Of a stretch of 64,000 nt of DNA, positions 53,423 through 61,727 are shown piece after piece. The stretch lies in NCBI GenBank assembly GCA_001770725.1, contig MERU01000004.1, positions 1 to 64,000 of the forward strand, given 5' to 3'. The stretch is from Burkholderiales bacterium RIFCSPHIGHO2_01_FULL_63_240. GTDB lineage: Bacteria > Pseudomonadota > Gammaproteobacteria > Burkholderiales > Burkholderiaceae_C. The stretch's first letter is position 1; the number at the start of each line of letters is the position of its first letter. The position numbers were made by a program, and so were the translations under genes. Below the pieces are notes generated by a model, which saw only the letters and a program-made list of their open reading frames with translations, was not told the DNA's origin and ran no database searches.

Positions 53423-54539
53423 GCTGCAAAGTCCAGACACCGTGCGGCGATCGGCCCACGGGCACCTGCTTGATCACCTCGCCCTTGACCGTGTCGATGA
53501 CGGTCAGCTGACGCGCCCAGCGCGAGGTCACCAGGATGGTCCGGCCATCGGCCAGGAGGTCCATGCAGTCGGGCCCACCCGGCGCGGGGTAGGTGGCGAC
53601 CACCTTCCAGGTCTGCAGGTCGATGCGGCTGATGGTGTTGCCCGCCCGGTTGCTGACCAGCACGTGCCGCTTGTCGCCCCAGGCGCGAAAAGCGTGGGCA
53701 CCATTGCCCGTCTCGATGCGCTTGATGCGCACCGGCTTGGCGCCACTGACGTCGTAGACCTCGACATAACGGTCGCCCGTCAGGCCGATCAGCACATGGC
53801 GGTCGTCGGGCGTGACGTAGACGTCGGCGGGCATCTTGCCCACGCGGATGCGCCAGCGGATGGCCTGCGAGGCGAGCTCGATGCCCACCATCTCGTCGCT
53901 GTCCTGCATGGTGACGTAAGCCACGGTGCTGCGCGAATCGATGTTGATGTGACTGGGCGTCTTGGCCGTGGTGACACGCTTGATCAGCTTGAGGTCCACG
54001 CCGCCCTTGGGCGAAGGCGTCGACTGGTAGATGTCGACGTGGTTGAGGCGGTTGGCCGCCGTCAGGAACCACTTCATGTCCGGCGAGAACCGCAGTTGGT
54101 AAGGATCGACGATGCCTTCGATGACGCGCTGCACGGCACCGGTCCTGGGGTCGAACAGCGTCAGCGAATCGGACAGCGCATTGGCCACCAGCAGCGACTT
54201 CTCGTCGGGCGAGAGGTAGAGGTGGTGAGGCTCCTTGCCCGTGGGCACACGCCGGATCTCCGTGTAGCTCACCGGGTCGATGATGCTGATGTTCGCGTCC
54301 AGCGAATTGAGCACGAAGATGGGAGGGCGAGCCGGCGCCGCAGCGGGCCCCGCCACCGGCGGCCGAGGCTTGGGTCGGTCCCCCAGGGCCAGGACCGGCC
54401 CGGCGACGCCCGCCAGCCCGACCGACATCAGCCCTTGGGCAACCAGGCCCATGCCGCCGAGGGCGACAACCCGGCGTGACGCCTCGACGGGCGCCATCGG
54501 CGCCTCGGGCACCTCGCGCAGAAATTTGTCCCCACTCAT
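53406..54539 (-). CDS. YncE-like beta-propeller protein, exported
   Basis: 377 residues. The N-terminus has a twin-arginine-like segment SRRVVALGG before a hydrophobic stretch, so Tat export is possible. From about residue 70 the sequence shows seven beta-propeller repeats with the YVTN-type pattern (IFVLNSLDANISIID, LLVANALSDSLTLFD, RHVLVSNRAGNTISRIDL, TILVTSRWARQLTVIDT). Such proteins are surface or periplasmic binding scaffolds; no ligand is known. It overlaps the deacetylase gene by 17 bases, which suggests joint expression. Confidence 0.85.
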   Translation of the reverse strand: MSGDKFLREVPEAPMAPVEASRRVVALGGMGLVAQGLMSVGLAGVAGPVLALGDRPKPRPPVAGPAAAPARPPIFVLNSLDANISIIDPVSYTEIRRVPTGKEPHHLYLSPDEKSLLVANALSDSLTLFDPRTGAVQRVIEGIVDPYQLRFSPDMKWFLTAANRLNHVDIYQSTPSPKGGVDLKLIKRVTTAKTPSHINIDSRSTVAYVTMQDSDEMVGIELASQAIRWRIRVGKMPADVYVTPDDRHVLIGLTGDRYVEVYDVSGAKPVRIKRIETGNGAHAFRAWGDKRHVLVSNRAGNTISRIDLQTWKVVATYPAPGGPDCMDLLADGRTILVTSRWARQLTVIDTVKGEVIKQVPVGRSPHGVWTLQHAPRN

Positions 54540-54638
54540 CCCCAGCGAACCTTTTCGTCAGTCAAGCCTTCCAGTTTAAGCGCGACAGACCGGCTCGGCG
54601 ATGACATGGGTCAGCGCACGACAGCGATGGCCTCGGGG

Positions 54639-55463
54639 TCACTCGTCTCTGCCGAGCACCGAACCCAGCAAACCGCCCACGCCGCCAGCCGCCACGCCGC
54701 TGAGCAGGCCGCCCTCTTCGCGGCCACCGCCGCCCGGCGTTTGCGGCGCCGCGGCAAAGATGCGCGAAGCCAGGCGCGAGAAGGGCAGGCTCTGCAGCCA
54801 GATGTGGCCCGGGCCGCTCAGCTTGGCCAGGAAGAGGCCCTCGCCACCGAACAGCGCCGTCTTGATCTTGCCGACGTACTGGATGTCGAAGTCCACTCCA
54901 GCGGTGAAGGCCACCACGCAGCCGGTGTCGACCATCAGGCTTTCGCCAGCCTGGAGCTCGCGCCGCACCACCGTGCCGCCCGCGTGCACGAAGGCCATGC
55001 CATCGCCCTCGAGCTTTTGCAGGATGAAGCCCTCGCCACCGAAGAAACCGGCGCCCAGACGCTTCTGGAACCCGATGCCCAGCGAAACCCCACGGGCCGC
55101 GCACAGGAAGGAGTCCTTCTGGCACATCAACGTGCCGCCGAGCTGCTTGAGGTCCATCGGCAGGATCTTGCCGGGGTAAGGCGCCGAGAACGCCACCCGG
55201 CGCTTGCCCTGCCCCTGGTTCGTGTAGATCGTCGTGAACAGGCTTTCGCCGGTGATCAGGCGCTTGCCGGCGCCCAGCAGCTTGCCGAAGATGCCGCCCT
55301 GCTGCTGCGAGCCGTCACCGAAGACGGTGTCCATCTCGATGCCGGGCTCCATGAACATCATGCTGCCCGCCTCGCCGATGGCGGCCTCACCCGGGTCGAG
55401 TTCGACCTCGACGAATTGCATTTCGGCGCCGCGAATCTCGTGATCCACCACATCCATGGCCAT
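54639..55463 (-). CDS. AIM24/TIGR00266 family protein
   Basis: 274 residues from the ATG at 55463 (GGAG nine bases upstream; a second ATG two codons on). The family pattern is clear: [20 protein letters not shown], then repeated Gly-rich beta segments ([44 protein letters not shown]). The C-terminal tail is Gly-rich with [12 protein letters not shown]. The family has a beta-sandwich fold and no known biochemical role in bacteria. No signal peptide is seen. Transcribed divergently from the GGDEF gene. Confidence 0.88.
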   Translation of the reverse strand: MAMDVVDHEIRGAEMQFVEVELDPGEAAIGEAGSMMFMEPGIEMDTVFGDGSQQQGGIFGKLLGAGKRLITGESLFTTIYTNQGQGKRRVAFSAPYPGKILPMDLKQLGGTLMCQKDSFLCAARGVSLGIGFQKRLGAGFFGGEGFILQKLEGDGMAFVHAGGTVVRRELQAGESLMVDTGCVVAFTAGVDFDIQYVGKIKTALFGGEGLFLAKLSGPGHIWLQSLPFSRLASRIFAAAPQTPGGGGREEGGLLSGVAAGGVGGLLGSVLGRDE

Positions 55464-55602
55464 GTTGGTCTGCTCCGTGCTGATGAGTCTGTGAAAGACA
55501 AGGGAAATCGATGGGCCATCCGACCCTCGTCCTGAGGGGTGTGGCCCGCGTGGTGTCCCGCCCAATCGGGGATACTCTGCCGCGTGATTGTGTCCGAAAG
55601 CC

Positions 55603-56841
55603 ATGCCGCCTCTTTTTGATCTGCACCTGCCAACCCTCACGCTCGTGGTGTGTGTGGTGCTGTTCACAGCAGCCGCCACCATGACGCTGGTCGGTCGCAC
55701 CCAGCGCACCTACCTAGGCTACGGCTGGTGGACGACCGCGCAATGGCTCAACACGGCCGGCGCCATCTGCCTGGTGCTCAAGGATCACCATCCCTGGCTG
55801 CTGCCCGTCAGCGTCTTGCTGACGCTGCAATGGCCGCTGACCATGCTGGGCGGCCTGCGGCAGTTCTACATCCGCAGCGACTTCCGCACCGCGGCCTGGG
55901 TCGACCTGGCCGTGCTGGCCGTCGGTGGCGGGGCCTACATGGCGATGTGGATGCATTCGCCCCATGACGTCGGCGCCCGCGTGGCCACGTTCAGCCTGGC
56001 CAGCGTGACGGGCTACCTCTACGCCGCCTGGCTGGTGCATGGCGTGCGGCACCAGGGCCCGGGCCGATCCGGGCCCTACCTCAAGGCTGTCGGTCTGTTC
56101 ATGCTCGCGGCCGCCGTCATCCAGTTGCCCCGGCTGGTGTCCGCGCTGGGGGTGTGGGGCGCCCCCGTGCCCGACCCGACCCAGATCCAGCAACCCGTGG
56201 TGCTGGTGGGCCTGGTCGCCGGCGTCATGTTCTCGGTCTACATGTGCCTGCTGCTGACCTACGAGCGAACAGAGCAGGACCTGCGCGAGTCCCACCAGCA
56301 GCTGCGCCTGATGGCCGACTTCGACCTGCTGACCCTCGTGCCCCACCGTCGCCACTTCCAGGAGCTGGCCACCCAGGCCCTGAGCCTGAGCACCCCGGGC
56401 AGCGCCACCCTGATGCGCTTTGACATCGACCACTTCCGGCTCTTCACCGTCGACCACGGGCACGCCGCCGGCGACGAAGCCCTGAAGTTCGTCGCCTCCA
56501 CCGCCCGCTCGCTGCTTCGCAGCCGTGATCTGATGGGGCGCCTGGGTGGCGAGGCCTTCGTGGCCCTGCTGCCCGACACCGGCGTGGCCGACGCCCTGCA
56601 CGTGGCCGACCGCATGGTGCGCCACGTCGACAAGGTGCGCAGCGGCCAGCAGCGCCCGGCGCTGAGCCTGAGCTTCGGCGTGGTGCAGATCCAGCCTGGC
56701 GAGTCGATCGACGAGGCCATTCACCGCGCCGACGAGGCCCTGGCCGAAGCGCGCCGCCAGGGGCGCAACCAGCTCGTGCGGGCCGACGACCTGGAAGGCC
56801 GCCCCGTCTTTTCTGCCAGCCGACCGCTCGGCCTGGACTGA
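55603..56841 (+). CDS. Membrane-anchored GGDEF-domain protein
   Basis: 412 residues from the ATG at 55603. Six or so helices form an N-terminal membrane sensor (about 5-225). The GGDEF domain follows (245-405), but its active-site motif is GGEAF (315-319): the fourth residue, normally glutamate, is alanine. The inhibitory site RSRD (306-309) stands the correct five residues upstream. Typical members make cyclic di-GMP; with this motif activity may be reduced or lost, leaving a role as a c-di-GMP or GTP sensor. No EAL domain. Confidence 0.85.
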   Translation: MPPLFDLHLPTLTLVVCVVLFTAAATMTLVGRTQRTYLGYGWWTTAQWLNTAGAICLVLKDHHPWLLPVSVLLTLQWPLTMLGGLRQFYIRSDFRTAAWVDLAVLAVGGGAYMAMWMHSPHDVGARVATFSLASVTGYLYAAWLVHGVRHQGPGRSGPYLKAVGLFMLAAAVIQLPRLVSALGVWGAPVPDPTQIQQPVVLVGLVAGVMFSVYMCLLLTYERTEQDLRESHQQLRLMADFDLLTLVPHRRHFQELATQALSLSTPGSATLMRFDIDHFRLFTVDHGHAAGDEALKFVASTARSLLRSRDLMGRLGGEAFVALLPDTGVADALHVADRMVRHVDKVRSGQQRPALSLSFGVVQIQPGESIDEAIHRADEALAEARRQGRNQLVRADDLEGRPVFSASRPLGLD

Positions 56842-56871
56842 TCTGATCGCGGCTGCCGCGACAATCGCGGC

Positions 56872-58167
56872 ATGTCTGCATTCGACGTTGTCATCATCGG
56901 GGCTGGCGCGGCGGGCCTCTTCTGCGCCGGCGTGGCCGGCCAGCGTGGCCTGAAGGTCCTGCTGCTGGACCATGCGCCCAAGGTCGCCGAAAAAATCCGC
57001 ATCTCTGGCGGGGGCCGCTGCAACTTCACCAACCGCGAAGTCGGCGTGGCCAACTTCCTGGGCGAAAACCCCGCCTTCTGCCGCTCGGCCCTGAGCGGCT
57101 ACACACCGCAGGACTTCATCGGGCTGATCGAACGCCACGGCGTGCGCTGGCACGAGAAGCACCGAGGCCAGCTCTTTTGCGACCACCGCAGCGACGACAT
57201 CATCCAGCTGCTGCTGCGCGAGTGCGAAGCCGGCGGCGTGCAGCGCTGGCAGCCCTGCCGCGTCGATGGCATCCGGCCATTGGGCTTGCAGGCCGATGAC
57301 GGCAGCCGGTTCGAGCTGGACACCGACCGGGGCGTGTTGCGAGCCCACCAGGTCGTGGTGGCCACCGGCGGCCCCTCGATCCCCAAGATCGGCGCCACCG
57401 ATGCGGGCCAAAGGTGGGCCCGTGAGCTGGGGCACCGCGTGGTGCCTCTGCGCCCTGCCCTCGTGCCCCTGACCTTCGACGCAGCCAGCTGGGCGCCATT
57501 CGCGGAGCTGGCAGGGCTCTCGCTCGAGGTCGTCATCGAAACGGCCACCACCGTGCCACCGGTGCAGCGTGGTGGCAAAACCAAGGGCCCGCACCTGGCA
57601 CGGTTCACCGAAGACCTGCTGTTCACCCACCGAGGCCTCAGCGGCCCAGGGGTGCTGCAGATCTCCAGCCATTGGCAACCCGGCCAGCCGCTGAGCATCA
57701 ACCTCAGCCCCACCCACGACCTGGCCACCGAGCTCAAGGCCGCCAAGACTGGCTCGCGCAAGCAGCTGTCCACCGCCTGGGGCCTGGCCCTGGGCGAGGC
57801 GGTGCCGCAGCGCCTGGCTCAGACCTGGCTGACACAGGTCGCGCACAGCTTGCCCAGCCTGCAGCCCCAAGCCGCCCTGGCCGAACTCAAGGACAAGGAC
57901 CTCGAAGCCCTCGGTCAGGCGGCCAACGCGTGGTCCATCACCCCCTCGGGGACCGAGGGCTACGCCAAGGCCGAGGTCACCATCGGGGGCGTCGACACCC
58001 GCGAATTGCAGCAGCAAAGCATGGAAAGCCGCCTCGTGCCCGGCCTGCACTTCATCGGCGAGGTCGTGGACATCACCGGCTGGCTGGGTGGCTACAACTT
58101 CCAGTGGGCCTGGGCCAGCGCCATGGCCTGCGCACAGGCCCTTCAGCCCACGCCCGCGAACGTTTAA
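56872..58167 (+). CDS. FAD-dependent oxidoreductase, BaiN/HI0933 family
   Basis: 431 residues. The dinucleotide-binding loop GAGAAG is at 10-15, the family hallmark [14 protein letters not shown] at about 42-55, a second FAD contact in [19 protein letters not shown], and the C-terminal [20 protein letters not shown]. These flavoproteins are widespread but mostly uncharacterised; some reduce bile-acid or other enone substrates. It is 30 bases after the GGDEF gene and 11 bases before ubiE. Confidence 0.92.
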   Translation: MSAFDVVIIGAGAAGLFCAGVAGQRGLKVLLLDHAPKVAEKIRISGGGRCNFTNREVGVANFLGENPAFCRSALSGYTPQDFIGLIERHGVRWHEKHRGQLFCDHRSDDIIQLLLRECEAGGVQRWQPCRVDGIRPLGLQADDGSRFELDTDRGVLRAHQVVVATGGPSIPKIGATDAGQRWARELGHRVVPLRPALVPLTFDAASWAPFAELAGLSLEVVIETATTVPPVQRGGKTKGPHLARFTEDLLFTHRGLSGPGVLQISSHWQPGQPLSINLSPTHDLATELKAAKTGSRKQLSTAWGLALGEAVPQRLAQTWLTQVAHSLPSLQPQAALAELKDKDLEALGQAANAWSITPSGTEGYAKAEVTIGGVDTRELQQQSMESRLVPGLHFIGEVVDITGWLGGYNFQWAWASAMACAQALQPTPANV

Positions 58168-58178
58168 GATGCCGCCCC

Positions 58179-58910
58179 ATGAGCTCCACGCATTTCGGTT
58201 TCCAGCAGGTTGACGAGTCCCAGAAGGCCCAGCGCGTGCGCGGCGTCTTCGACTCGGTGGCCAACAAGTACGACGTCATGAACGACCTGATGTCGATGGG
58301 GCTGCATCGCCTCTGGAAGGCGTACACCATCGCCGCCAGCGGCGTGCGCGAAGGCCACAAGGTGCTCGACATCGCCGGTGGCACGGGCGACCTCTCCGAG
58401 GCCTTCGCTGCCCGCGTGGGGCCCACCGGCATGGTGGTGCACACCGACATCAACGAAGCCATGCTGGGCACGGGCCGCGATCGCCTGCTCAACAAGGGCC
58501 TGGCGCTGCCGACCACCCTGTGCGACGCCGAGAAGCTGCCCTTCCCTGCCGAGACCTTCGACATCGTCACCGTGGCCTTCGGCCTGCGCAACATGACACA
58601 CAAGGACGCCGCCCTGGCCGAGATGTGTCGCGTGCTCAAGCCGGGCGGTCGCCTGCTGGTGCTCGAGTTCTCGAAGGTGGCCAAGCCCCTCGAAAAGGCT
58701 TACGACTGGTACTCGTTCAAGGTCCTGCCACGCCTGGGCCAGCTCGTTGCAGGCGACGCGGCCAGCTACCAGTACCTGGCCGAGTCCATCCGCATGCACC
58801 CCGACCAGGCCACCCTCAAGGCCATGATGAAGACGGCGGGCTTCGGCCATGTCGACGTCCACAACATGACCGGCGGGGTCGTGGCGCTGCACCTGGGCAT
58901 CAAGTGCTGA
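58179..58910 (+). CDS. ubiE: Ubiquinone/menaquinone biosynthesis C-methyltransferase
   Basis: 243 residues from the ATG at 58179; the longer frame lies inside the preceding gene. The SAM-binding motif LDIAGGTGD (63-71) and the family signatures [17 protein letters not shown] and [20 protein letters not shown] are present. It methylates the quinone ring using SAM in the cytoplasm or at the membrane surface. Full length with no unusual feature. Confidence 0.97.
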   Translation: MSSTHFGFQQVDESQKAQRVRGVFDSVANKYDVMNDLMSMGLHRLWKAYTIAASGVREGHKVLDIAGGTGDLSEAFAARVGPTGMVVHTDINEAMLGTGRDRLLNKGLALPTTLCDAEKLPFPAETFDIVTVAFGLRNMTHKDAALAEMCRVLKPGGRLLVLEFSKVAKPLEKAYDWYSFKVLPRLGQLVAGDAASYQYLAESIRMHPDQATLKAMMKTAGFGHVDVHNMTGGVVALHLGIKC

Positions 58911-59037
58911 ACGCGGCGCGGGCGCCCGTGACCCGTTCGACGCACGACAGGCATCGCTGAACATCCGAGATCCATCGGGCAGGCTCGTTATCATGGGCGA
59001 GCTGTCCCATTGGCCCTCGAAAATATCCGAAAAACAG

Positions 59038-59886
59038 ATGCGTTCTCCTCGCCCCCGCCGGGAAGCGCCGACCGTTGCGGCCGACGAATTCACCGTTGAA
59101 GCCCTGTCTGAACGCACGGGCGTGAGCGTGCGCAACGTTCGCGCCTATCAGACGGCCGGCCTGATGCCGCCACCGCGCCTGCAGGGCCGCACCGCGCTCT
59201 ACAACGCCAAGCACCTTGGCAAGCTCGAGCTCATCCGCGACCTGCGCAAGCAAGGTTTCAAGCTCGATGCCATCAAGGACATGCTGACCGGCACGCCCGA
59301 TGGCGCCTGGACCGAATACTCCCTGGTCAGCCACCTTTTCTCGACGACCTTCTTCACCGTCGAGAAGCCCCAGCGCAAGGCCATTTCCGAGATGGCATCG
59401 CACTGGGCTCAGACGGCGACCCCGCAGCAAAAAGACCGCCTCAGCGAAAACGGGCTGTACCGCAGCATCGGCCCGGACGAGGTCGAGATGCTGTCGCCTG
59501 CGCTCGAGCGCATCGGCATCCAGCTCGCCGAGCTCGACGTGCCGCTCGACACCGTGCTCGACCTGCAGGACGAGCTGATTCGCCACAGCCGAGCGATTGC
59601 GCGGGCTTATGTTGAGCAGTTGTTCATCGCCATGGTGCGCACGGTCACGCAAAGCCACGCCCAGCGCGGCACGTCCGCCACGGGACACGATTCGGCGACC
59701 GCCAACGTCGGCGTTGACCTGCGCCTGGCAGAGGTGATCAAGGCGCTCTTCGAGCGCCTGCGGCCGCTGGCCATCGGCTCGGTGAGCGCGGCTTTTCCGG
59801 TGGTGCTGCAACAGGAATTCGATCGCGCGATCCAGATGCAGCTCGACCAGGCGCGTGGCAACGACAGCAAAGCGCCTGGCCCTTGA
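59038..59886 (+). CDS. MerR-like transcriptional regulator
   Basis: 282 residues from the ATG at 59038; an upstream in-frame ATG at 58993 would add 15 residues and neither has a strong ribosome site. The N-terminal winged helix contains FTVEALSERTGVSVRNVRAY, with the MerR pattern continuing in YNAKHLGKLELIRDLRKQGF. The long C-terminal part (about 100-282) is helical and unlike known metal or drug sensors of the family. No cysteine-rich metal site. The target genes are unknown; its stop is four bases from that of the flavin reductase-like gene on the other strand. Confidence 0.8.
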   Translation: MRSPRPRREAPTVAADEFTVEALSERTGVSVRNVRAYQTAGLMPPPRLQGRTALYNAKHLGKLELIRDLRKQGFKLDAIKDMLTGTPDGAWTEYSLVSHLFSTTFFTVEKPQRKAISEMASHWAQTATPQQKDRLSENGLYRSIGPDEVEMLSPALERIGIQLAELDVPLDTVLDLQDELIRHSRAIARAYVEQLFIAMVRTVTQSHAQRGTSATGHDSATANVGVDLRLAEVIKALFERLRPLAIGSVSAAFPVVLQQEFDRAIQMQLDQARGNDSKAPGP

Positions 59887-59890
59887 CGCT

Positions 59891-60496
59891 TCAAGGCGCC
59901 TGGATTGGCGCCCCGGTCACGAAGAAGGCGCCGCCCGCCACGTGGTGGATGCTGCGCTGGGACTCCTCGGCAGGCAGGTGCCACCGACCATCGCTGAAGG
60001 CCGTCGGATCGGCCCATGCCGCGATCACCTCGGCCAGGAACAGGTCGTGCCGCGCCGCCACCTCCGGCTCGGGCAAGAGCCGGCACAGCAACCACGCGAG
60101 GCAACCCTCGACCAGGGGCGTGGCGCGCTCGAGATCGCTGAGGGTGGCGCCGTTGTCATGCGCCGCGGCGGGTTGCACCGCCTGCAAGCCACAAGCGTCG
60201 AACTTGTCCAGCCCTTGCGCCGCCAACTCGCGGCCACTCAAGGACCCCGCCTTCATCACGGCAGCCAGCATGCCGGCCCTGGGCACGCTCAGGCCAAAGC
60301 AGCGCGAGGCATCGATGAGGCCACGCGTGAAGGTGTTGCGGTCGATGACCACGGCCACCTTGGGTGGCAGGAAGTCGAGCGGCATGTTCCAGGCCGCGGC
60401 CATGACGTTGCGTTGACCGGCGTGCGCAGCCGTCACCAACACGGTCGGTCCGTGGTTGAGCAAGCGGTAGGCCTTGGCAAGTTCAACGGGTTGCAT
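59891..60496 (-). CDS. Flavin reductase-like domain protein
   Basis: 201 residues from the ATG at 60496; the longer frame runs into a tRNA-Pro gene. The FMN-binding split-barrel pattern is visible: HGPTVLVTAAHAGQRNVMAAAW, LPPKVAVVIDRNTFTRGLI and FGLSVPRAGM. Members reduce flavin or bind FMN to act on small molecules. No partner monooxygenase is adjacent. It is convergent with the MerR-like gene. Confidence 0.85.
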   Translation of the reverse strand: MQPVELAKAYRLLNHGPTVLVTAAHAGQRNVMAAAWNMPLDFLPPKVAVVIDRNTFTRGLIDASRCFGLSVPRAGMLAAVMKAGSLSGRELAAQGLDKFDACGLQAVQPAAAHDNGATLSDLERATPLVEGCLAWLLCRLLPEPEVAARHDLFLAEVIAAWADPTAFSDGRWHLPAEESQRSIHHVAGGAFFVTGAPIQAP

Positions 60497-60603
60497 GGCG
60501 GTGTGCCCAACGCATGAGCGCAATCGAAGCCGAACAAGATCGCAATGGCGCAGCCAGAAACACGAAAGGGCCAGAAGTTTCCTTCTGGCCCTCGTGATTT
60601 TCT

Positions 60604-60681
<78 letters not shown>

Positions 60682-60737
60682 CAAGAATTAGACTATAGCA
60701 TGTTTTGAGCCTTGAATTCAAGGCCGCAGCCCTGGAT

Positions 60738-61262
60738 TCAAGACAGCAGGTCGCGAATCGACAACAAGGAAATGCGCAGGCTGGCGGCCGCTTCGGGCGA
60801 CAGCTCAGAGAGGTCCGGCAGTTCGGGCGACAGGAACGCCGACTCGGCCATGACCGACGGCGAAGCCTGCAGTGCGCGCGATGCGGTCAGCGCCGAGCCA
60901 CTGCCAAGGCGCTCGGACGCGATCAAGGCGGTGGACACGGGCAAGCCGTCCGGCAGGTCGGGGTGATCGCCGTCATCGGCTTCGGTGCGGGCAGCGTGGC
61001 CCAGCTCGGTCAGGCGGTTGCGGGCCCCGCTGATGGTGAAGCCCTGCTCGTACAGCAACTCGCGGATGCGGCGCACCAGCAGCACCTCGTGGTGTTGGTA
61101 ATAGCGCCGGTTGCCACGCCGCTTCATGGGCTTGAGCTGCACGAACTCCTGCTCCCAGTAGCGCAGCACATAAGGCTTCACGTGGCAAAGCTCGCTGACT
61201 TCACCGATGGTGAAGTAGCGCTTGGCCGGGATCGGCGGGAGGTCGTGGCTGGTTCGATCCAT
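60738..61262 (-). CDS. MerR-family regulator linked to ihfA
   Basis: 174 residues. The N-terminal winged helix includes YFTIGEVSELCHVKPYVLRY (16-35) and the wing segment RRGNRRYYQHHEVLLVRRI. The C-terminal half is variable and rich in Ser, Leu and Pro, without a recognised effector site. AGGGAAC stands just before the ATG. It is the conserved neighbour of ihfA in betaproteobacteria; its target is unknown. Confidence 0.92.
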   Translation of the reverse strand: MDRTSHDLPPIPAKRYFTIGEVSELCHVKPYVLRYWEQEFVQLKPMKRRGNRRYYQHHEVLLVRRIRELLYEQGFTISGARNRLTELGHAARTEADDGDHPDLPDGLPVSTALIASERLGSGSALTASRALQASPSVMAESAFLSPELPDLSELSPEAAASLRISLLSIRDLLS

Positions 61263-61295
61263 GTTCCCTGCTGGTGCCTGCTTGTCGACGCGAAA

Positions 61296-61332
61296 GCAAA
61301 AAAGCCCGTCGGATCAATCAGATTCCGACAGG
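61296..61332 (-). terminator. Terminator after ihfA
   Basis: On the minus strand CCTGTCGGA pairs with TCCGACGGG (one G-T pair) around a 10-base loop, followed by C and TTTTTT. It lies 10 bases after the ihfA stop, so merR has its own promoter or depends on read-through. Confidence 0.8.
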
Positions 61333-61342
61333 ACCTCAGACT

Positions 61343-61702
61343 TTACTCCAAGTCCTCGCCAACGGGAATGTCGCCTTGCACCATGCCCTTGAGCTTGGCG
61401 CTGGCATGGAAAGTCACCACCTGACGGGCCTTGATGGGGATGGCCTCGCCCGTGCGCGGGTTGCGGCCCGGGCGCGGCGCCTTCTGGCGGATCTGGAAAT
61501 TGCCAAAACCGGAAAGCTTCACGTCCGTGCCCTGCACCAGCGTGTCGTTGACCAGCTCGAAGAAGGCCTCGACCATGTCCTTGGACTCGCGCTTGTTCAA
61601 GCCGAGTCGCTCGAACAGCAACTCGGACAGCTCGGCCTTGGTCAGCGTCGGCGTCTCGATGGTCGGCAGCAGCACCGTCAGGTCGCTGATCTTGTCATTC
61701 AT
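61343..61702 (-). CDS. ihfA: Integration host factor, alpha subunit
   Basis: 119 residues. The DNA-bending protein family signature is complete: [37 protein letters not shown] and [17 protein letters not shown]. The N-terminal extension ([18 protein letters not shown]) makes it slightly longer than the E. coli protein. IHF works as a heterodimer and, among other roles, assists sigma-54 promoters such as that of glnA. It follows pheT by 25 bases, with GGGGAGAG upstream of the ATG. Confidence 0.95.
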   Translation of the reverse strand: MNDKISDLTVLLPTIETPTLTKAELSELLFERLGLNKRESKDMVEAFFELVNDTLVQGTDVKLSGFGNFQIRQKAPRPGRNPRTGEAIPIKARQVVTFHASAKLKGMVQGDIPVGEDLE

Positions 61703-61727
61703 GCGTGGTCTCTCCCCTTCTCACGCT

